A stretch of 64,000 bases of DNA from Biomphalaria glabrata. Lineage: Eukaryota; Mollusca; Gastropoda; Planorbidae. Every line of letters starts with the position of its first letter. The stretch's first letter is position 1. The position numbers and the translations under genes were made by a program. A model generated the notes under the pieces. The model was not told the DNA's origin. It searched no databases and was given only the letters and a program-made list of their open reading frames with translations. Location: assembly GCF_947242115.1 (NCBI RefSeq), contig NC_074711.1, forward strand, positions 57,868,963 to 57,932,962, in the 5' to 3' direction. This document shows, in pieces, positions 13,401 to 23,977 of the stretch.

Positions 13401-14213
13401 TAAATCATAAATTAATAATGTCAATGATTATAATGATAATGATTCATTTTATTCATTATCATACTCTTCATACTCATAAACTTATTTACACTATATTGTC
13501 ACACTATCTATGTGACTACAGTACTACAGTGATTACAGACAGTCATACACTAATGACTAAGTTGACTAAGACTATGACTATATTTAAAATATAATTATTA
13601 TAATAATATAATTTATTATTAATATACCAATTTATAGTTATACACTTTTGACTTTACTAGTTTAGTTTTATACAGTTACTGAGTTAGATCTATCAATGAG
13701 TATCATCCTCTAGTAAACAGTCACAGTGACTTGAAGACATGAGTGACAGTGAAACAGTATTAATAAAGTTGTTATTAATGTTAAAGTTGAAACAGTGGAC
13801 GAGTCACCGTCGAGTGGAATAAAGTATTAGTTATTAGTATAATAAACTTAATAAAGTATAAAGACATAATTGTCATAAATATAATCATTTATAATGATCA
13901 GTCATAAGTATATTAAGTATGATTAGTCAGATTACTACTAATACTACTATAGTACTATAGTAACTATACTATAGTCTATAGTAAAAAATAGTATGATAAT
14001 GATAAGTAAGACAAACTTGACAAAGTGTCAAGTCAAAGTGGCAATAGTTACAGTACTAATCCTGAACTAACCAGGATCTAAGATAGAAGGTGCAGACTGT
14101 ATGACGGGCATAAAAATGTTTGGGTTATCGGGCGGTACTAAAGTTAATCCTCCTCCAGCTGGCATCAGAAGCAAAGGAGGAGGGGTACTTTCCTTTTTAG
14201 ACCTGTCCGACAT
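450..14213 (-). CDS. SEC23IP: SEC23IP/DDHD2-family phospholipase-like protein, 5' thirteen coding exons (3' end off window)
   Basis: Exons read on the minus strand: 14072-14213, 10840-11127, 9982-10341, 9000-9196, 8681-8824, 4696-4759, 4479-4568, 4002-4126, 3673-3771, 3452-3557, 2489-2580, 955-1122, 450-545. All joins have GT-AG introns and matching phases, giving about 657 codons. The start MSDRSKKES has no upstream in-frame alternative in view. Order: Pro/Gln-rich N-terminus (to about residue 235), WWE-like domain (RYHWCYQQ, then RRCSWFYK and NRYIPYEEE), the conserved RPRVVKRG, a lipase core with LVFFVPGIE, RVEFLPIIW and GHSLG, then a SAM domain (LPLGPRKKLLGHLKEEQ). The C-terminal DDHD domain would lie left of base 1. 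In vertebrates SEC23IP binds COPII at ER exit sites and DDHD2 is a lipase; the proline-rich N-terminus favours SEC23IP, but a mollusc may have a single gene for both. The exon 8/9 junction is the least certain. Introns hold LINE, SINE and hAT debris. Confidence 0.88.
3046..3158 (+). mobile_element. LINE 3' end, strongly 5'-truncated
   Basis: The plus strand reads GDEWRKTIDRLCVVPQRSNR then LRDR, the C-terminal tail of a mollusc LINE ORF2 also seen at 23640-23735, 44880-44960 and 50390-50455. It lies in a SEC23IP intron. Only the last about 100 nt were inserted or survive. Confidence 0.7.
6318..7185. repeat. Composite of dispersed repeats in SEC23IP intron 5
   Basis: 6318-6405 matches the GGTTACAAAGACAG...CGGCCC block also at 45180-45240 and 50250-50310. 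6405-6600 resembles the hAT-derived segments at 12420-12590 and 54180-54300. 6930-7180, minus, is the repeat with CGGACGGAC and GACGCTATTAGTTTTGTGTG in reverse, shared with 44233-44440 and 50960-51145. Confidence 0.65.
7672..7705. repeat. Poly-A then poly-G homopolymer tract
   Basis: About 21 A followed directly by 13 G. Purine-only runs of this type recur in the window (11846-11860, 14575-14585, 42189-42202, and C-runs at 49571-49591 and 50177-50192). Confidence 0.9.
7985..8400 (+). mobile_element. Possible decayed LINE fragment
   Basis: One frame reads VKTFKYLGTSSQ, the conserved (F)KYLG box downstream of LINE reverse transcriptases, followed by degenerate sequence and an internal 28-bp near-perfect direct repeat at about 8208-8265 (CATCTCAAAGTAGATAAGTC). 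The assignment rests on the short motif only. Confidence 0.35.
9404..9653 (-). mobile_element. tRNA-derived SINE, near full length
   Basis: On the minus strand it starts with a tRNA-like head (A-box-like TGGCTGAGTGGTAAAGTG, B-box-like GGTTCG region). The shared SINE body follows: the TGGGTACC...TTAG linker, TTGGTCATTGTGCTGGCC, CACATGACA, and CATCATCTGCCCTATA. Related copies: 16598-16723, 21660-21842, 30090-30326, 44625-44836, 49450-49565, 62965-63080. Confidence 0.82.
10446..10485. repeat. (TA)20 microsatellite
   Basis: Uninterrupted TA dinucleotide run of about 40 bp in SEC23IP intron 2. Confidence 0.97.
11308..12690 (-). mobile_element. hAT (ZMYM1-like) transposon relic with internal tandem duplication
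   Basis: On the minus strand, 12145-12410 encodes SSERSFSGLTLMKNYLRSTI then DRLKDLVILAIERDL, the C-terminal hAT dimerisation domain of ZMYM1-like transposases. Motifs resembling hAT inverted ends (CAGGGCCGGAC at 11449, 11523, 11897 and 11979; GGCCGGCCCTG near 12630) surround it. The block 11314-11712 (TTCTCTTCATGGCTC...GCGTGTAG) is repeated at 11713-12145, so the element end is tandemly duplicated. It lies in SEC23IP intron 1. A sister copy is at 19620-19990, and related non-coding sequence is at 54063-54345. Confidence 0.75.
13200..14060. other. AT-rich low-complexity intron sequence
   Basis: Runs of ACTATAGTACTATAG-type near-palindromes and short AT words fill the 3' part of SEC23IP intron 1. 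No coding similarity is visible on either strand. Confidence 0.6.
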
Positions 14214-15090
14214 GTTTGAAAACACGTATAGAAGGAAATAGTAATAGCTTCCGGTGTGAAATAGAAAATCTACATTTAGGTTATTAACGAATAAATTATC
14301 GGACGTTATCAGGAAACAAGAAAAAACGGAAAACCGTCGTCGTCGACAAGGGTATTAGAACTTGAGACCATTGTGACAACACTTCGAGGCGCATACCACA
14401 CATCCAGGAAGCTAATAGAAAGGCCAAAAACTTTTCATAACATAGATCTAAATCTAGAGCTTAAAGCAAATACACTCTACCACTAAAAAAATTGTCTAAA
14501 ATAGATCATGGTAGTAGGTAGGTCATGGGTAGGCGCTATATCTAGACATAATCTAGTAGGCATGGGCGCCCGCAGGGGGGGGGGGTGCTGGATTCTGGGC
14601 AGCCAAATTCTAGCCCTTTTTTTGCACCATCAGATCAATCAAAAACTAATTAACAACTGAACAAGTAGTGCTTCCACTGGTGACTGAAGTACAGTTGTAG
14701 TAGACTAGCCTAGTTATCAGGAATTGATGGCTGACCATGTACCTGCACCCCTTTGAAATCTGAGTAACCAACTTTTAGCCAGTTTTTTACACCTTCAATT
14801 CAAATCAATTTACTTTTGCTAGGAAGCAACTTAACATGTAGAGCTTTCACTGAAATAAAGTTAATAAGGATTAGGTATTACTGTAATAAACTAGAATAGG
14901 CTAATCTGTAGTTCATGTGCGCTAGTCGTAACGATTTGTTTTCACTTGCACACTTGCACACTATTATAGTTGTCATTATATTTAGTAAAGGCCTAGAATA
15001 TGGTAAAAGTTTGTTTTCTTTTGTCTTGGAGGACAAATCCTTGCCAGCTAACTTTCGATTTGATATATGGGTAAGTTTCTTTGAACAAGA
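14214..15090. other. 5' flank of the SEC23IP-like gene
   Basis: This is the presumed promoter region upstream of the minus-strand ATG at 14213. A locally CG-richer stretch (14280-14400) includes CGTCGTCGTCGAC. A G11 run sits at 14575-14585. No clear TATA box and no protein similarity were found. Confidence 0.4.
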
Positions 15091-15096
15091 TTGAAG

Positions 15097-16200
15097 AGTG
15101 CAGTCACCTTGGTAGGCCCTACAAATGCCCTACATGTATTTACGTCTTGCGGAGTTGCAGTCAGTGTTAGCTCTCGATAAAATAACAGGTGAAACACGTC
15201 CACCAGTTTACGATAGAAGAGATAGGCCTATAAGAAAGTTCTTCCCGTGCCATCGTCTGAGTCAAAGCTTTGATTTGTATCGACGGAGAACTGGCAACAA
15301 CATGGATTAACTGCTTTATCTTGGCGTTTTCGTCATGAAAATGCAGATATCTCTGGCACTGAATTAATGTGTTTGAGCGTTGGATTTGTTGATGGCGATT
15401 GCATTCGAGAAGAATTCATAGGTTTTGTCCCAGTTGATAAGAGAGACGCTCTGCCTGTATCTAATGTCATTGTCAGCGAATACATTACGTACAGTCTACA
15501 CATCAACAAACTACTCGGCCAAGGCTACGATGGCTGTCCCCGTGATGGGTAGCATTCAGAACTGTATTCAGGCTACGATTAGTGAAAAATATCCAAAAGC
15601 AGACCTTGTCCGTTTCGCGTCCCACAGACTTAAACGTTATCATTGACCTGAATGACGTTTCAGGTATACGTAATACTGTTTTTGTCATCAAGAGGATTAT
15701 CTATTTCTTCCGTAACAGTCCCAAGCGAGAGCGCTGGTGTAAAATTTACCTCTTTTGTCACACTTTTGTGCGACGCATGATGGATGAAAGCAGAAAATCT
15801 GCACATGTGTAATCAGAGCCTGCTTCTCTTGTGTTTCTGATTTGTCTTTTAGTTGCCGTCAAATATTCACCCGTTCTCGAACCAGTTTACGTGATGTTGC
15901 AGACTGTCCATCTCAGCACAAGCGGCCGCTCAACAGCACATCAGCAGTCACATTAATGACAAAATCAAAAACCAACTTGACCGTGCTGAGGAACACTTCA
16001 GGTATGGCATCTTGAGTAAGGTGACACTTCTGGCAGACAAAACTGGTAATAAGTCGACAGATACACCGAGAAAAAACCCACATGTTTTCATTTTGGGATT
16101 ATTACAGAACACGACTTTACATTCCGTATCTTGATTAGTTAGTTTCTTCATTAACGTCTCGATTTTCAAGCAATAATAATGCTCAGTTCAACCTGTTTTG
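15097..16200 (+). pseudogene. hAT transposase relic (ZMYM1-like, central catalytic part)
   Basis: Pieces in all three plus frames read GFVDGDCIREEFIGFVPVDK, NVIVSEYI.YSLHINKLLGQG, NCIQATISEKYPKADLVRFASH and SGIRNTVFVIKRIIYFFRNSPKRE. Together these are the central region of ZMYM1-like hAT transposases, including the conserved GQGYDG. Weaker collinear similarity runs to about 16200 (INDKIKNQL, HFRYGILSK). Several frameshifts and stops make it non-functional. The hATC domain is not adjacent; the hATC pieces at 12.2 and 19.9 kb are on the opposite strand. Confidence 0.78.
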
Positions 16201-16597
16201 TCTTCATCCTAAAACGATTCAAGAATTGCAACTTAACAGAATAATTATCAGAACTGCCAGATAAGCGATCATCGCCGGCTTGTCCATCGCGACGAGAAGC
16301 AATTCAGTAGTAAATTTATTGACAGTTTTGGCAGCGTTTGCATTTTTTGTTTGACCCACCGTTGGGATGCACGGGCCGCACGGATAAACAGTAAATAGTT
16401 TTTTCACGATAGTTTTTTTTTTAATTGTTTTATTTCATTAAAACAAGTATTTAATTAGTTATGGGGGGGGGCGAGGGGGCACCAATTCTTTTCTTTAATA
16501 TTCTCTGTAATTAAAAAAAGTTGAAGCTACGACTTTGAGCCATAGGTGGAAACACGTGCACCCCCCCCCCTTGCAAAAAATCCTTCGGAAAGTAAAG

Positions 16598-16723
16598 ACG
16601 GTTGGTCGTTGCGCTGGCAACATTATTAGCGCCGGTACCCTGCTCGTTAATCGTGGCCAAAGAAACAGATGGCCTTAACATCATCTGCCTTATAGATGCC
16701 AAGATTTGAAAGGGAACTTTTAG
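16598..16723 (+). mobile_element. SINE body fragment
   Basis: GTTGGTCGTTGCGCTGGC, GAAACAGATGGCCTTAACAT and CATCTGCCTTATAGAT match the body of the SINE described at 9404. The head is missing. Confidence 0.7.
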
Positions 16724-16769
16724 GCTGTAAAATTAAATCTTAAATTCATCATTTATTTCGTAGACATAG

Positions 16770-16880
16770 TGACTTTTTACATCAATTTATCAATCACACA
16801 CACACACACACATTGTCACATATAGTGACTTTTTACATAAATTTATCAATCACACACACACACATTGTCACACATACTCC
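16770..16880. repeat. Short tandem duplication with (CA)n
   Basis: The block TGACTTTTTACAT.AATTTATCAATCACACACACACA occurs twice, about 59 bp apart, each ending in a CA run and CATTGTCACA. Confidence 0.85.
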
Positions 16881-17061
16881 ATGGGACCTTGTCAGGCATT
16901 TTCCTCTAATATTACTTAACTTTTTACTGGGGAAATGTCATTTTATCTTCTTTTTTTTTAATATAATATCTCTATTCAAGTCACTCATATGGAGAGTGGG
17001 TGGACAGCTGATCTCAAAGATGACTCTAACGATTTTATTTATTTTCTAGAAATTTAACACT

Positions 17062-17940
17062 TGATGTATATCGCTGAGAACAGAATTGCTAGGTCGTTGG
17101 CCACACGGGGGAAAACTCTTAGTTTGGCCGTTATAATTTTTCAACGTAAAATATAAATTTGGCTAGAAATTATAGGCCTATAAATATAGGTCTAGATCCT
17201 ACATGGTTTGAACATGGTTTGAGAGGACTATCGCGTTCTTGAAAGGACTATCGCTTTCGGAATTATCGAATGTAAGGCTTTGTTAGTATAGTTCCATGCT
17301 TTGTTGATTCAAGAATCAGGAAAATGTTGCGCATTGTCTTCTAAGTATAGATCTAAATGATAATCATTAGAATATTAAAAGGTGTACTAGATCTAGATCT
17401 ATAAATTTGCTTAACCAGGATTTTGTCTCGAGGAGAAGGGGGAAGGTGTGGTGCGGGGTAAAAATATTTTTTTAAAATCTATCATTCATTAATTTTTAAG
17501 AGAAAAACAATCGCTCAATAAGTTGCATCAAGGAGATATTGTCTTTTTAAAAAAGTATTTTTAATGTTTTTCTTGTTTATTTAATTCCTAATGGAACTCA
17601 AAAGTCAATTCGATCAACCTATCAGCAAGAATTGAAACGAGAAAACTCTTGATTATAATTATTTGAAACTATACGCAAATTTTCTTATTCTAACATAACA
17701 CATCAAGTGGATTATAAAGTTCAATTTCAAGACTAAGTGATTTATGTTGAATAAAGTGACTGCGTAAGAGTAAAAAAAAAAAAGTATATTAAAAAGTTAC
17801 AAGCTCTTGTTGTTGTTATTGTTTGTTTTTTTCAATGGCAAAATCTGTGTAAATATTTCAGCCAAAAAATGAATTTTACTAAAGCCTTGTTTGACATGAT
17901 AAGTTAATTTGTGTTTTATTTTTCACAACATAACGTTTTA
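17062..17940. other. Intergenic, no feature recognised
   Basis: AT-rich sequence without protein similarity or recognised repeat on either strand. Confidence 0.5.
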
Positions 17941-17944
17941 TCAG

Positions 17945-18300
17945 CTAATAAATCGTAGAATGTGTTGCTGAGGGGCAAACACCGCCTGGATACCTATGAA
18001 GGGGGCACGAGTTAGAATCCCGACTCCAGCAGAGTTGTGTTCGCTGAGCGCCTAAATAGGCAGCACGGAAACCTTCTTCCAAATACCCCTTCGCCCCACT
18101 GGACCATAAAAGGGGTTGGACCATATCGCAATGAGCAAAAGAGGTTGGTTCGTACCCCACTGAGAATGCTCTAAGCATGAAAGTTGAGCTATTTAAAAAA
18201 AAATGTGTGGAAACAAAAAAAATCAGAATCGGCCCCCGAAGTGGTCCACTCAGGCAGGTAAAAAAGGCAGGTTTCAATATTTTCAGCATGAATATCAATA
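17945..18300 (+). mobile_element. tRNA-like SINE joined to a LINE/SINE tail block
   Basis: 17960-18035 has a tRNA-like region ending CGAGTTAGAATCCCGACTCC. The body AAGGCAGCACGGAAACCTTC-type follows (CAGCACGGAAACCTTCTTCC at 18060), also seen at 28810 and 54768. At 18215-18300 the block with ATCGGCCCCCGAAGTGGTCC and GTTTCAATATTTTCAG recurs at 50295-50350. Confidence 0.65.
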
Positions 18301-18334
18301 GCTATGAGCTACAAACTATCAACAAACACTAAAA

Positions 18335-18440
18335 GAGAAGCCGCAAGGGCAGACTGGGTGTCAAAATCGGCCCGGGTATTTCTATACAATGCGGCTTATA
18401 AATTCTATGCGGCATATGATGGTCATCCAATCCTATATGT
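18335..18440. mobile_element. Possible hAT terminal fragment
   Basis: CAAGGGCAGACTGGGTGTCA with a GC-rich start resembles the CAGGGGCGGACTGGC-type hAT end found in reverse at 22429-22443. No partner end is identified. Confidence 0.35.
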
Positions 18441-18829
18441 CCTCCAAAGCATTGTGTAAAGTTTAAGAATATATTGAATGTATTTATTTAATTTATTAGA
18501 TAATTTTGAAACTACCTGACAAGCACTATTACTAAATGAATAAAGCATAACACTAGGAATGGTGAAATTCTTATTATGAAACAATTTCTGCTACCATATA
18601 CATTATCATATATATGTCCTTGACATTCTAATTCAAGGCATTCAAAGCTGGTTCTGTCATATTGTTTGACACGAGTCGGTATCAAAATCATCGATAACAA
18701 TGGTGCAAATGTTACAAGATTACGATAACCTTTAAGTGACAGATGATGATAAAATAGTAAAAATATATATATATTATTTATTGATAAAAAAAAAAAGAAT
18801 AAAAAAAAAACTTAGTGGAAGAAAAATCA

Positions 18830-19450
18830 GTTACATAAAAAAGAACTCTGTACCTTTGGCATGAAAAGCCAACATTTTATGCAAGTCTGTGGCATTTTAC
18901 GTCTCGAAAGATAATGTTTAACCTTTGCAACTTCTTGCGTGACTAAAGACGCCAATCCTTGATACACAGCTGCAGTCGCAGGTTTGACATATGTAATCAC
19001 CAGGCGCCGTTGCATTTTCACCATCTGCAATCCGAGACCCTTCCTTTTTGCTCTCTCTCTCCATGTGGATCTATCCAGTGCTACTTTTTCCCAGCTGCTA
19101 GCGTCGATTTTGAATACCTGCATGTTGCGTTTGCTTACATCCGTATACCTTAAAAGTGGGCGACCAGCGGCTCTCCTGCCTTCTATTAGATCGCCATGCT
19201 TGTGGAAGTCGACCTACTGGCATTCTACGAACGTGGCCAAGCCAGCCAAGGCGTCTGCTGCTGATAACAGAGCAGATATCCTGGCAACCTGCTATTCGTA
19301 GCACATCCTTATTGGTTATTTTATCTTGCCACCTTATTTTAAAGATCCGCCTTGGGCATCGGAGGTGGTAGACATTCAGCTTTTTTTTCCTGCCCTGAGT
19401 AGGTCGACCATGTTTCACTTTCGTATAGAAAAGTGCTTGACAACACAGGT
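18830..19450 (-). pseudogene. LINE ORF2 C-terminal relic
   Basis: The minus strand reads FKIRWQDKITNKDVLRIAGC then DICSVISSRRLGWLGHVRRM. A frame change leads to MQVFKIDASSWEKVALDRST then WRERAKRKGLG. These are the conserved C-terminal segments of a non-LTR retrotransposon ORF2 (after the reverse transcriptase). Frame shifts show decay. A diverged paralogue is at 52985-53850. Confidence 0.85.
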
Positions 19451-19614
19451 CCGGTAGACTAGGGCTTTAGTATTGTTAGTCAGCAATATGTTGTCCCACA
19501 CTCTTTTCTACAACCGTGACATGGTGCCCGATTGTTAATGTCTTTATCCAGTAGAGCATTGTTGGATATGATGGAGCAAAGATAGCAAAAATTGTCAACA
19601 ATTTCTAGTGGTTG

Positions 19615-19990
19615 GCCATCAGGGCCGGCCCTAGCAATTGCGAAGCCCAATGCTAAACAGATTGTGCGGTGCCCAGTCTGAATAGGGATAAGGATAATAA
19701 GTGAAAAGATTTTTGTATTAGTAAATAAATACGTCTTCACATCTAATTCATTCTTTACTAATTTAAAAATCACGATCAAATTGACTTTGCAAAATTTACT
19801 TGTAGCAAAGTCATACGGTATAGCATTAAAATTCCGTTCCTTAAATAGATCACTCTCAATAGCAAGACTTACCAAATTGTTCAATCTATCTTCGGGAATT
19901 GTTGACCTCAAGTAATTCTTCATTAGTTTGAGGCGCGAGAAGCTTCTTTCACCAGATGCCACAGTAACGGGTATTGTTAAAAATATGCAA
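19615..19990 (-). mobile_element. hAT (ZMYM1-like) transposon 3' part
   Basis: An end motif CAGGGCCGGCCC sits at 19620. Towards it on the minus strand lies SGERSFSRLKLMKNYLRSTI then PEDRLNNLVSLAIESDLFKE, the hATC dimerisation domain, followed by the same non-coding tail as at 11560-11720 (AGGGATAAGGATAATAAGTGAAAA). The rest of the transposase is absent, so this is a truncated copy of the 11.3-12.7 kb family. Confidence 0.78.
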
Positions 19991-19999
19991 TATACAAAA

Positions 20000-20760
20000 A
20001 AGTAGTTTGGTGATTTAGTGTATGAACAGATAAGATAATATATCTACCGAGGTTTCTACCGGGGTTATGGCAGTATTTGGCAAAATATGCATTAAAGATA
20101 ACAATTTTCTCTATTTGTGTGGAGATTTTTATGAGTTTTCAGTAGATTTTTTTCCTCATGAAAGCACTCAATGTACTTTGATAGTTTGGGAGGGCAACTT
20201 ATTTTCCTTTACGGAAGTGCCACAGTACAATCAAAGTGAACGAGGTTATTTGTATGTGCTTTGAATTAAATTTCTCCCTGACAGATAAATGTACAATTTT
20301 TAATTTAGTATTTTTTGTAAATATTGCTTTAAAATATTGAATCTTAAATGAATTAAAACATTTTTTATGCTGTAAAAATTAAAGTAAAAAGAAAGAGTTC
20401 ATTAAATTTTGACATTATATTTGACCTTAAAAATTCTAAATTTGTTAATACTTTAATAAATTAAAAATAGATGACATCCTTTCCAACAGTTATCTACCTT
20501 TGAAGGAATGACCTTTCGTATTTTTATTTATTTGCGCATACTCGACATAGAGAACTCTATAGGCCTTTTTTACAAGAAAAGTTTGAATTTTATTTGATAA
20601 TAATAATTTTTTTTTACAGTAAATAGTTAAAATGACATATTACTAAAATAATTTTGTAATTTATCATTATAAAAATGTTACAAGATAAAAAATATTTTGT
20701 GCCTTTATTGTAATTAAAAAAAAGCTTATACCTTTAATATGCCATAATATAAAGTATACT
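20000..20760. other. Intergenic, no feature recognised
   Basis: Very AT-rich. No protein similarity or known repeat was recognised. Confidence 0.5.
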
Positions 20761-20879
20761 CTTCATGTTAGCGTTCACATACCTTGGCAGCATCATAACA
20801 AATGATGGGGATGCCTGCCATGATGTAGCGTGCTGAAACTCTAACCCTAACAATTTTCCAAAGGCCGCAGCCTATTTGG

Positions 20880-21375
20880 ACAATCCAAGCCATTGGACTC
20901 GAGACAAAAATAAACCTTCTCAACACAATTGTCACCCCAACAGCAACATATGCATGCGACACATGGAAGTCGTCTGTCAATATTGAGAAAAGACTAAATG
21001 TGGCTCAACAAAAATGGCTGAAACGTATTTTGGGAGTCAGTTACACAGATCGGGTCTCAAACAAGAAAATCCTTTGCCAAACTGTGAGTCGAACACTTAG
21101 TGAGGTTATGACAGAACGTCGCATGAGGTTTGCGGGACATGTTCTCCGACAAAATGAACTAGGCATACCAAGAGTTGCGATGGCTTGGTGGCCAATACGA
21201 GGAAAGCGCAAACAGGGACGTCCTCGTATAACATGGCGACACACCTTCATGGAGGACATCAGAATAGTGGACACCAGGTGGGAGGAGGCTTCAGACATTG
21301 CCAGTGACAGATCCTTTTGGAGACAGCCTGCCGCCCAATGCGCCAAACGGCGCGGGAGGACCCAAGTCTAATTCA
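20880..21375 (+). pseudogene. LINE ORF2 C-terminal relic
   Basis: The plus strand reads NTIVTPTATYACDTWKSSVN, then AQQKWLKRILGVSYTDRVSN, MRFAGHVLRQNELGIPRVAM, GKRKQGRPRITWRHTFMEDI and RSFWRQPAAQCAKRR. This is the post-reverse-transcriptase end of a LINE ORF2, in a family distinct from the 18.8 and 22.6 kb copies. It is 5'-truncated and ends near a stop at 21369. Confidence 0.85.
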
Positions 21376-21659
21376 TGTTAGCAAGGCCTATCACATGACC
21401 TATTTTGAAACCAGTCATACTTCACTAGTTGGAGAGAGACGGTGACCAAGAAATGAAGAAAGCTACGGACAGCTCTCGAAGAAAAGCGTGCCACGCGGAA
21501 AATGGCCAGCTCCTCTACCACCAAAGCGAAAGCCACCTTGACCTGCAATATATATGGACGGGAGTGTCACTCCAAAATAGGGCTCCACAGCCATATAAAA
21601 AAGTGTTCGAGGTGAACCATAGTCGTTCTACGACCGAAAGGAGGCCAATAAATGCTTCT

Positions 21660-21842
21660 TTATATTTTGAATTTCGGGAAGTTTAGGGCGCCCCCGAGTC
21701 CACCCAACTCTAATGGGTACCTGACCTTAGTTGGGGTAAGTAAGGGCGGCCTATCGTCGTGCTGCTCGTTAACCATTGGCCGAAGAAACAGATGACCTTA
21801 ACATCATCTGCATTACAGATCGCAAGGTCTGAAAGGGTAATT
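21660..21842 (+). mobile_element. SINE, partial head
   Basis: GTCCACCCAACTCTAATGGG then TACCTGACCTTAGTTGGGG, GAAACAGATGACCTTAACAT and GATCGCAAGGTCTGAAAGGG match the SINE body listed at 9404. Confidence 0.8.
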
Positions 21843-22344
21843 TTCCCTTACTCACAAGGTCAAATACTGCTTTCTCAATAACTTGGAAATCTAGTTTGAC
21901 TGTCTGCATCTTAAAGCTGGCTACACACACAACAGAACATTGAGTCCACTTGTTTAACGGTAATTTAATATATTAAGTGTAGTAAAACTAATGCTGTCAA
22001 GATTATTCCATAATTTATCAAAGCCTCTATGTATTTCGACCTAAATCTATATCTTTGTCGTCATATGGCGTTGAGCCTGTTCATTCATAAATGCTGTCAT
22101 TAGGCCTTATAATGTTGGTGAATCTCTATTGCTTGCGAGAAAACATTAATAATTTTAATTTTAAATTATTTTTTTTTTTGGCACAGGATTCTAGCAATAG
22201 TTGCTTTTTTATCTTACTTATTTTCTGCTCCTTCTTTTCAATTCTTTACATTATTATTAACTTTAAAGTGTATAAAAAATTTTTTATCACGACGTTCAAA
22301 GTGTTACATTTAAAAAGAATATTATAAAATCTTTAAAAATTTTA

Positions 22345-22443
22345 CTGGCATTCATGCGGACCTTTCGGTGGCCCTACCGGCCCAATTGGGTACCGGCCCA
22401 CCGGGCATTTGCCCGAATACCCATATAGCCAGTCCGCCCCTGG
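22345..22443 (-). mobile_element. hAT-type terminal fragment
   Basis: Read on the minus strand from 22443: CAGGGGCGGACTGGCTATAT then a GC-rich segment with GCCGGTACCCAATTGGGCCG. CAGGGGCGGACTGGC is a typical hAT terminal inverted repeat. The opposite end was not found in this window. Confidence 0.55.
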
Positions 22444-22630
22444 GTCACTCGTGCGTGTCGAATGTGTTGCCAGTTGCTGATATTGTTTTATTGTTAGGCC
22501 GACTGACGACAGGATGCCACAGGGCACAGTGATATATTAATTTTATTATTACAGTGTTAATATTTCTGTGTATTCAATGAACTGATTGTTACCGCCACTT
22601 CCTACTTTGCCCGGAGTCTTCAGACATTCT

Positions 22631-23365
22631 TTAGAACGCCGGATTTCTTTGCTGGTAACATATATTTCTGTAGCATCTTCTGTAGCATCTCAATTCCATT
22701 GCTAGGATCCTCCTCTCAAGCTCTGCATTCAACGTCCACGACTCACAAGCATATAAAAATGTGGCCATGACCAGAGAGCGCATCAGTCTAATTTTGGTGC
22801 CGAGGGCTAAGCCCTTATCTTTCCATATTATTTTAAGTTTTGAAAGGGCTGCTGTGGACTGTGCTATTCGGGCCAATAATTCGGGTTTTGTTCCCTCATC
22901 TGAGACAATAGCTCCGAGGTATTTGAAGCTGTTAACACTAGTTAGCTTTTCACCTCCAATACTGATGCCTCTTTTAAAGCCCTGATGGCTATTGGTCATA
23001 ATTTGAGTTTTTTCGGCATTTATTTGCATGCCATATGCTGCGGAAGTCTTGTCAATGCGCATCACCAGGTCAGCTAGTTCTTCTTCTGTCCCTGCTAGGC
23101 CGTCAATGTCATCTGCGAAGCGCAATTTAGTAATTCTTCTTCCTCCAATGCTAACAGTACCTTCATAGCCCTCGAGGGCATCTTCCATTATCCTTTCAAG
23201 GAAGATATTGAATAGTGTTGGTGACAGTAGGCAGCCTTGTCTTACTCCAACTGTGGTTTTGAACCAGTCCCCAATATTATTGTTGAAGTACACCGCACTG
23301 GTGGCCTCCTTGTAGAGGTTCTGGATAACTTTGATTATGTTTTTATTAATGTTGTACTTTTCCAT
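22631..23365 (-). pseudogene. LINE reverse transcriptase fragment
   Basis: A 244-codon open frame contains the RT palm: IIKVIQNLYKEATSAVYF, GVRQGCLLSPTLFNIFLE (box B-like), KLRFADDIDGLAGTEEELAD (catalytic FADD, in place of the common YADD), FKYLGAIVSDEGTKPELL, and YACESWTLNAELERRILAME. It is the best-preserved LINE piece here. It lacks the N-terminal endonuclease and breaks off after ELRCYRR. It abuts another LINE piece head to head at 23366. Confidence 0.9.
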
Positions 23366-23741
23366 TGTCGCCCAGAAGGATCCTAGGCATCACATTCAAA
23401 GACCGCATCACAAACCAAGAAATCAGAGACAGGGTTACTGTAGCGATCGGAGCTCATGACGACCTGCTTACTATTGTGAAAAAACGAAAGCTTAAAACCT
23501 TTGGCCACATTACGAGATCTACGGGGCTCGCAAAGACCTTTCTTCAGGGAACAGTGCCAGGGAAAGAAGAAGAGGCAGACAGAAAAAGCGATGGGAGGAC
23601 AACATTAAAGAATGGACAGGCCTGCCATTGAGAGAGGTTCTGAACAAGGCAAAAAAAAGGGAGGAATGGAGAAAGACGGTCGACAAATCTTGCCTGGTGC
23701 CCCAACGGTCCAACAGACTAAGGGATAGGTAAAGGTAAAAA
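23366..23741 (+). pseudogene. LINE ORF2 C-terminus with 3' end
   Basis: The plus strand reads RRILGITFKDRITNQEIRDR, HDDLLTIVKKRKLKTFGHIT and RSTGLAKTFLQGTVPGKEEE, then in shifted frames EWTGLPLREVLNKAKKREEW and SCLVPQRSNRLRDR-stop, followed by GGTAAAGGTAAAAAAAAAAC as a tail. It lies back to back with the inverted RT piece at 22631-23365. Confidence 0.88.
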
Positions 23742-23872
23742 AAAAACACATATATTTAGTGAAAAATCTAGGCCTACTGATCTGCATTCAACTTTCAAAC
23801 TTATTTCCCTTTGCCTCTCCTCTTTTATACACAGCACATGCCGTCGATCCTTCTTAAAATATCACTCAATAG

Positions 23873-23977
23873 TAAGTTAATACTCACATACACATTGCCT
23901 AATGAATAAGTTAATACTCACATACACATTGCCTAATGAATAAGTTAATACTCACATACACATTGCGTAATGAATAA
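23873..23977. repeat. 34-bp minisatellite, three copies
   Basis: TAAGTTAATACTCACATACA begins each of three nearly identical 34-bp units (one base change in the third). Confidence 0.95.

Noticed and set aside
13900-14000. Regulatory palindromes (ACTATAGTACTATAG)
   Set aside because: They occur within a broad low-complexity AT region; nothing separates them from chance.
15948-16702. Minus-strand open frames
   Set aside because: They are opposite the hAT transposase relic and a SINE, with no similarity of their own.
18959-19371. Plus-strand open frames of 64-105 codons
   Set aside because: They are antisense shadows of the minus-strand LINE relic.
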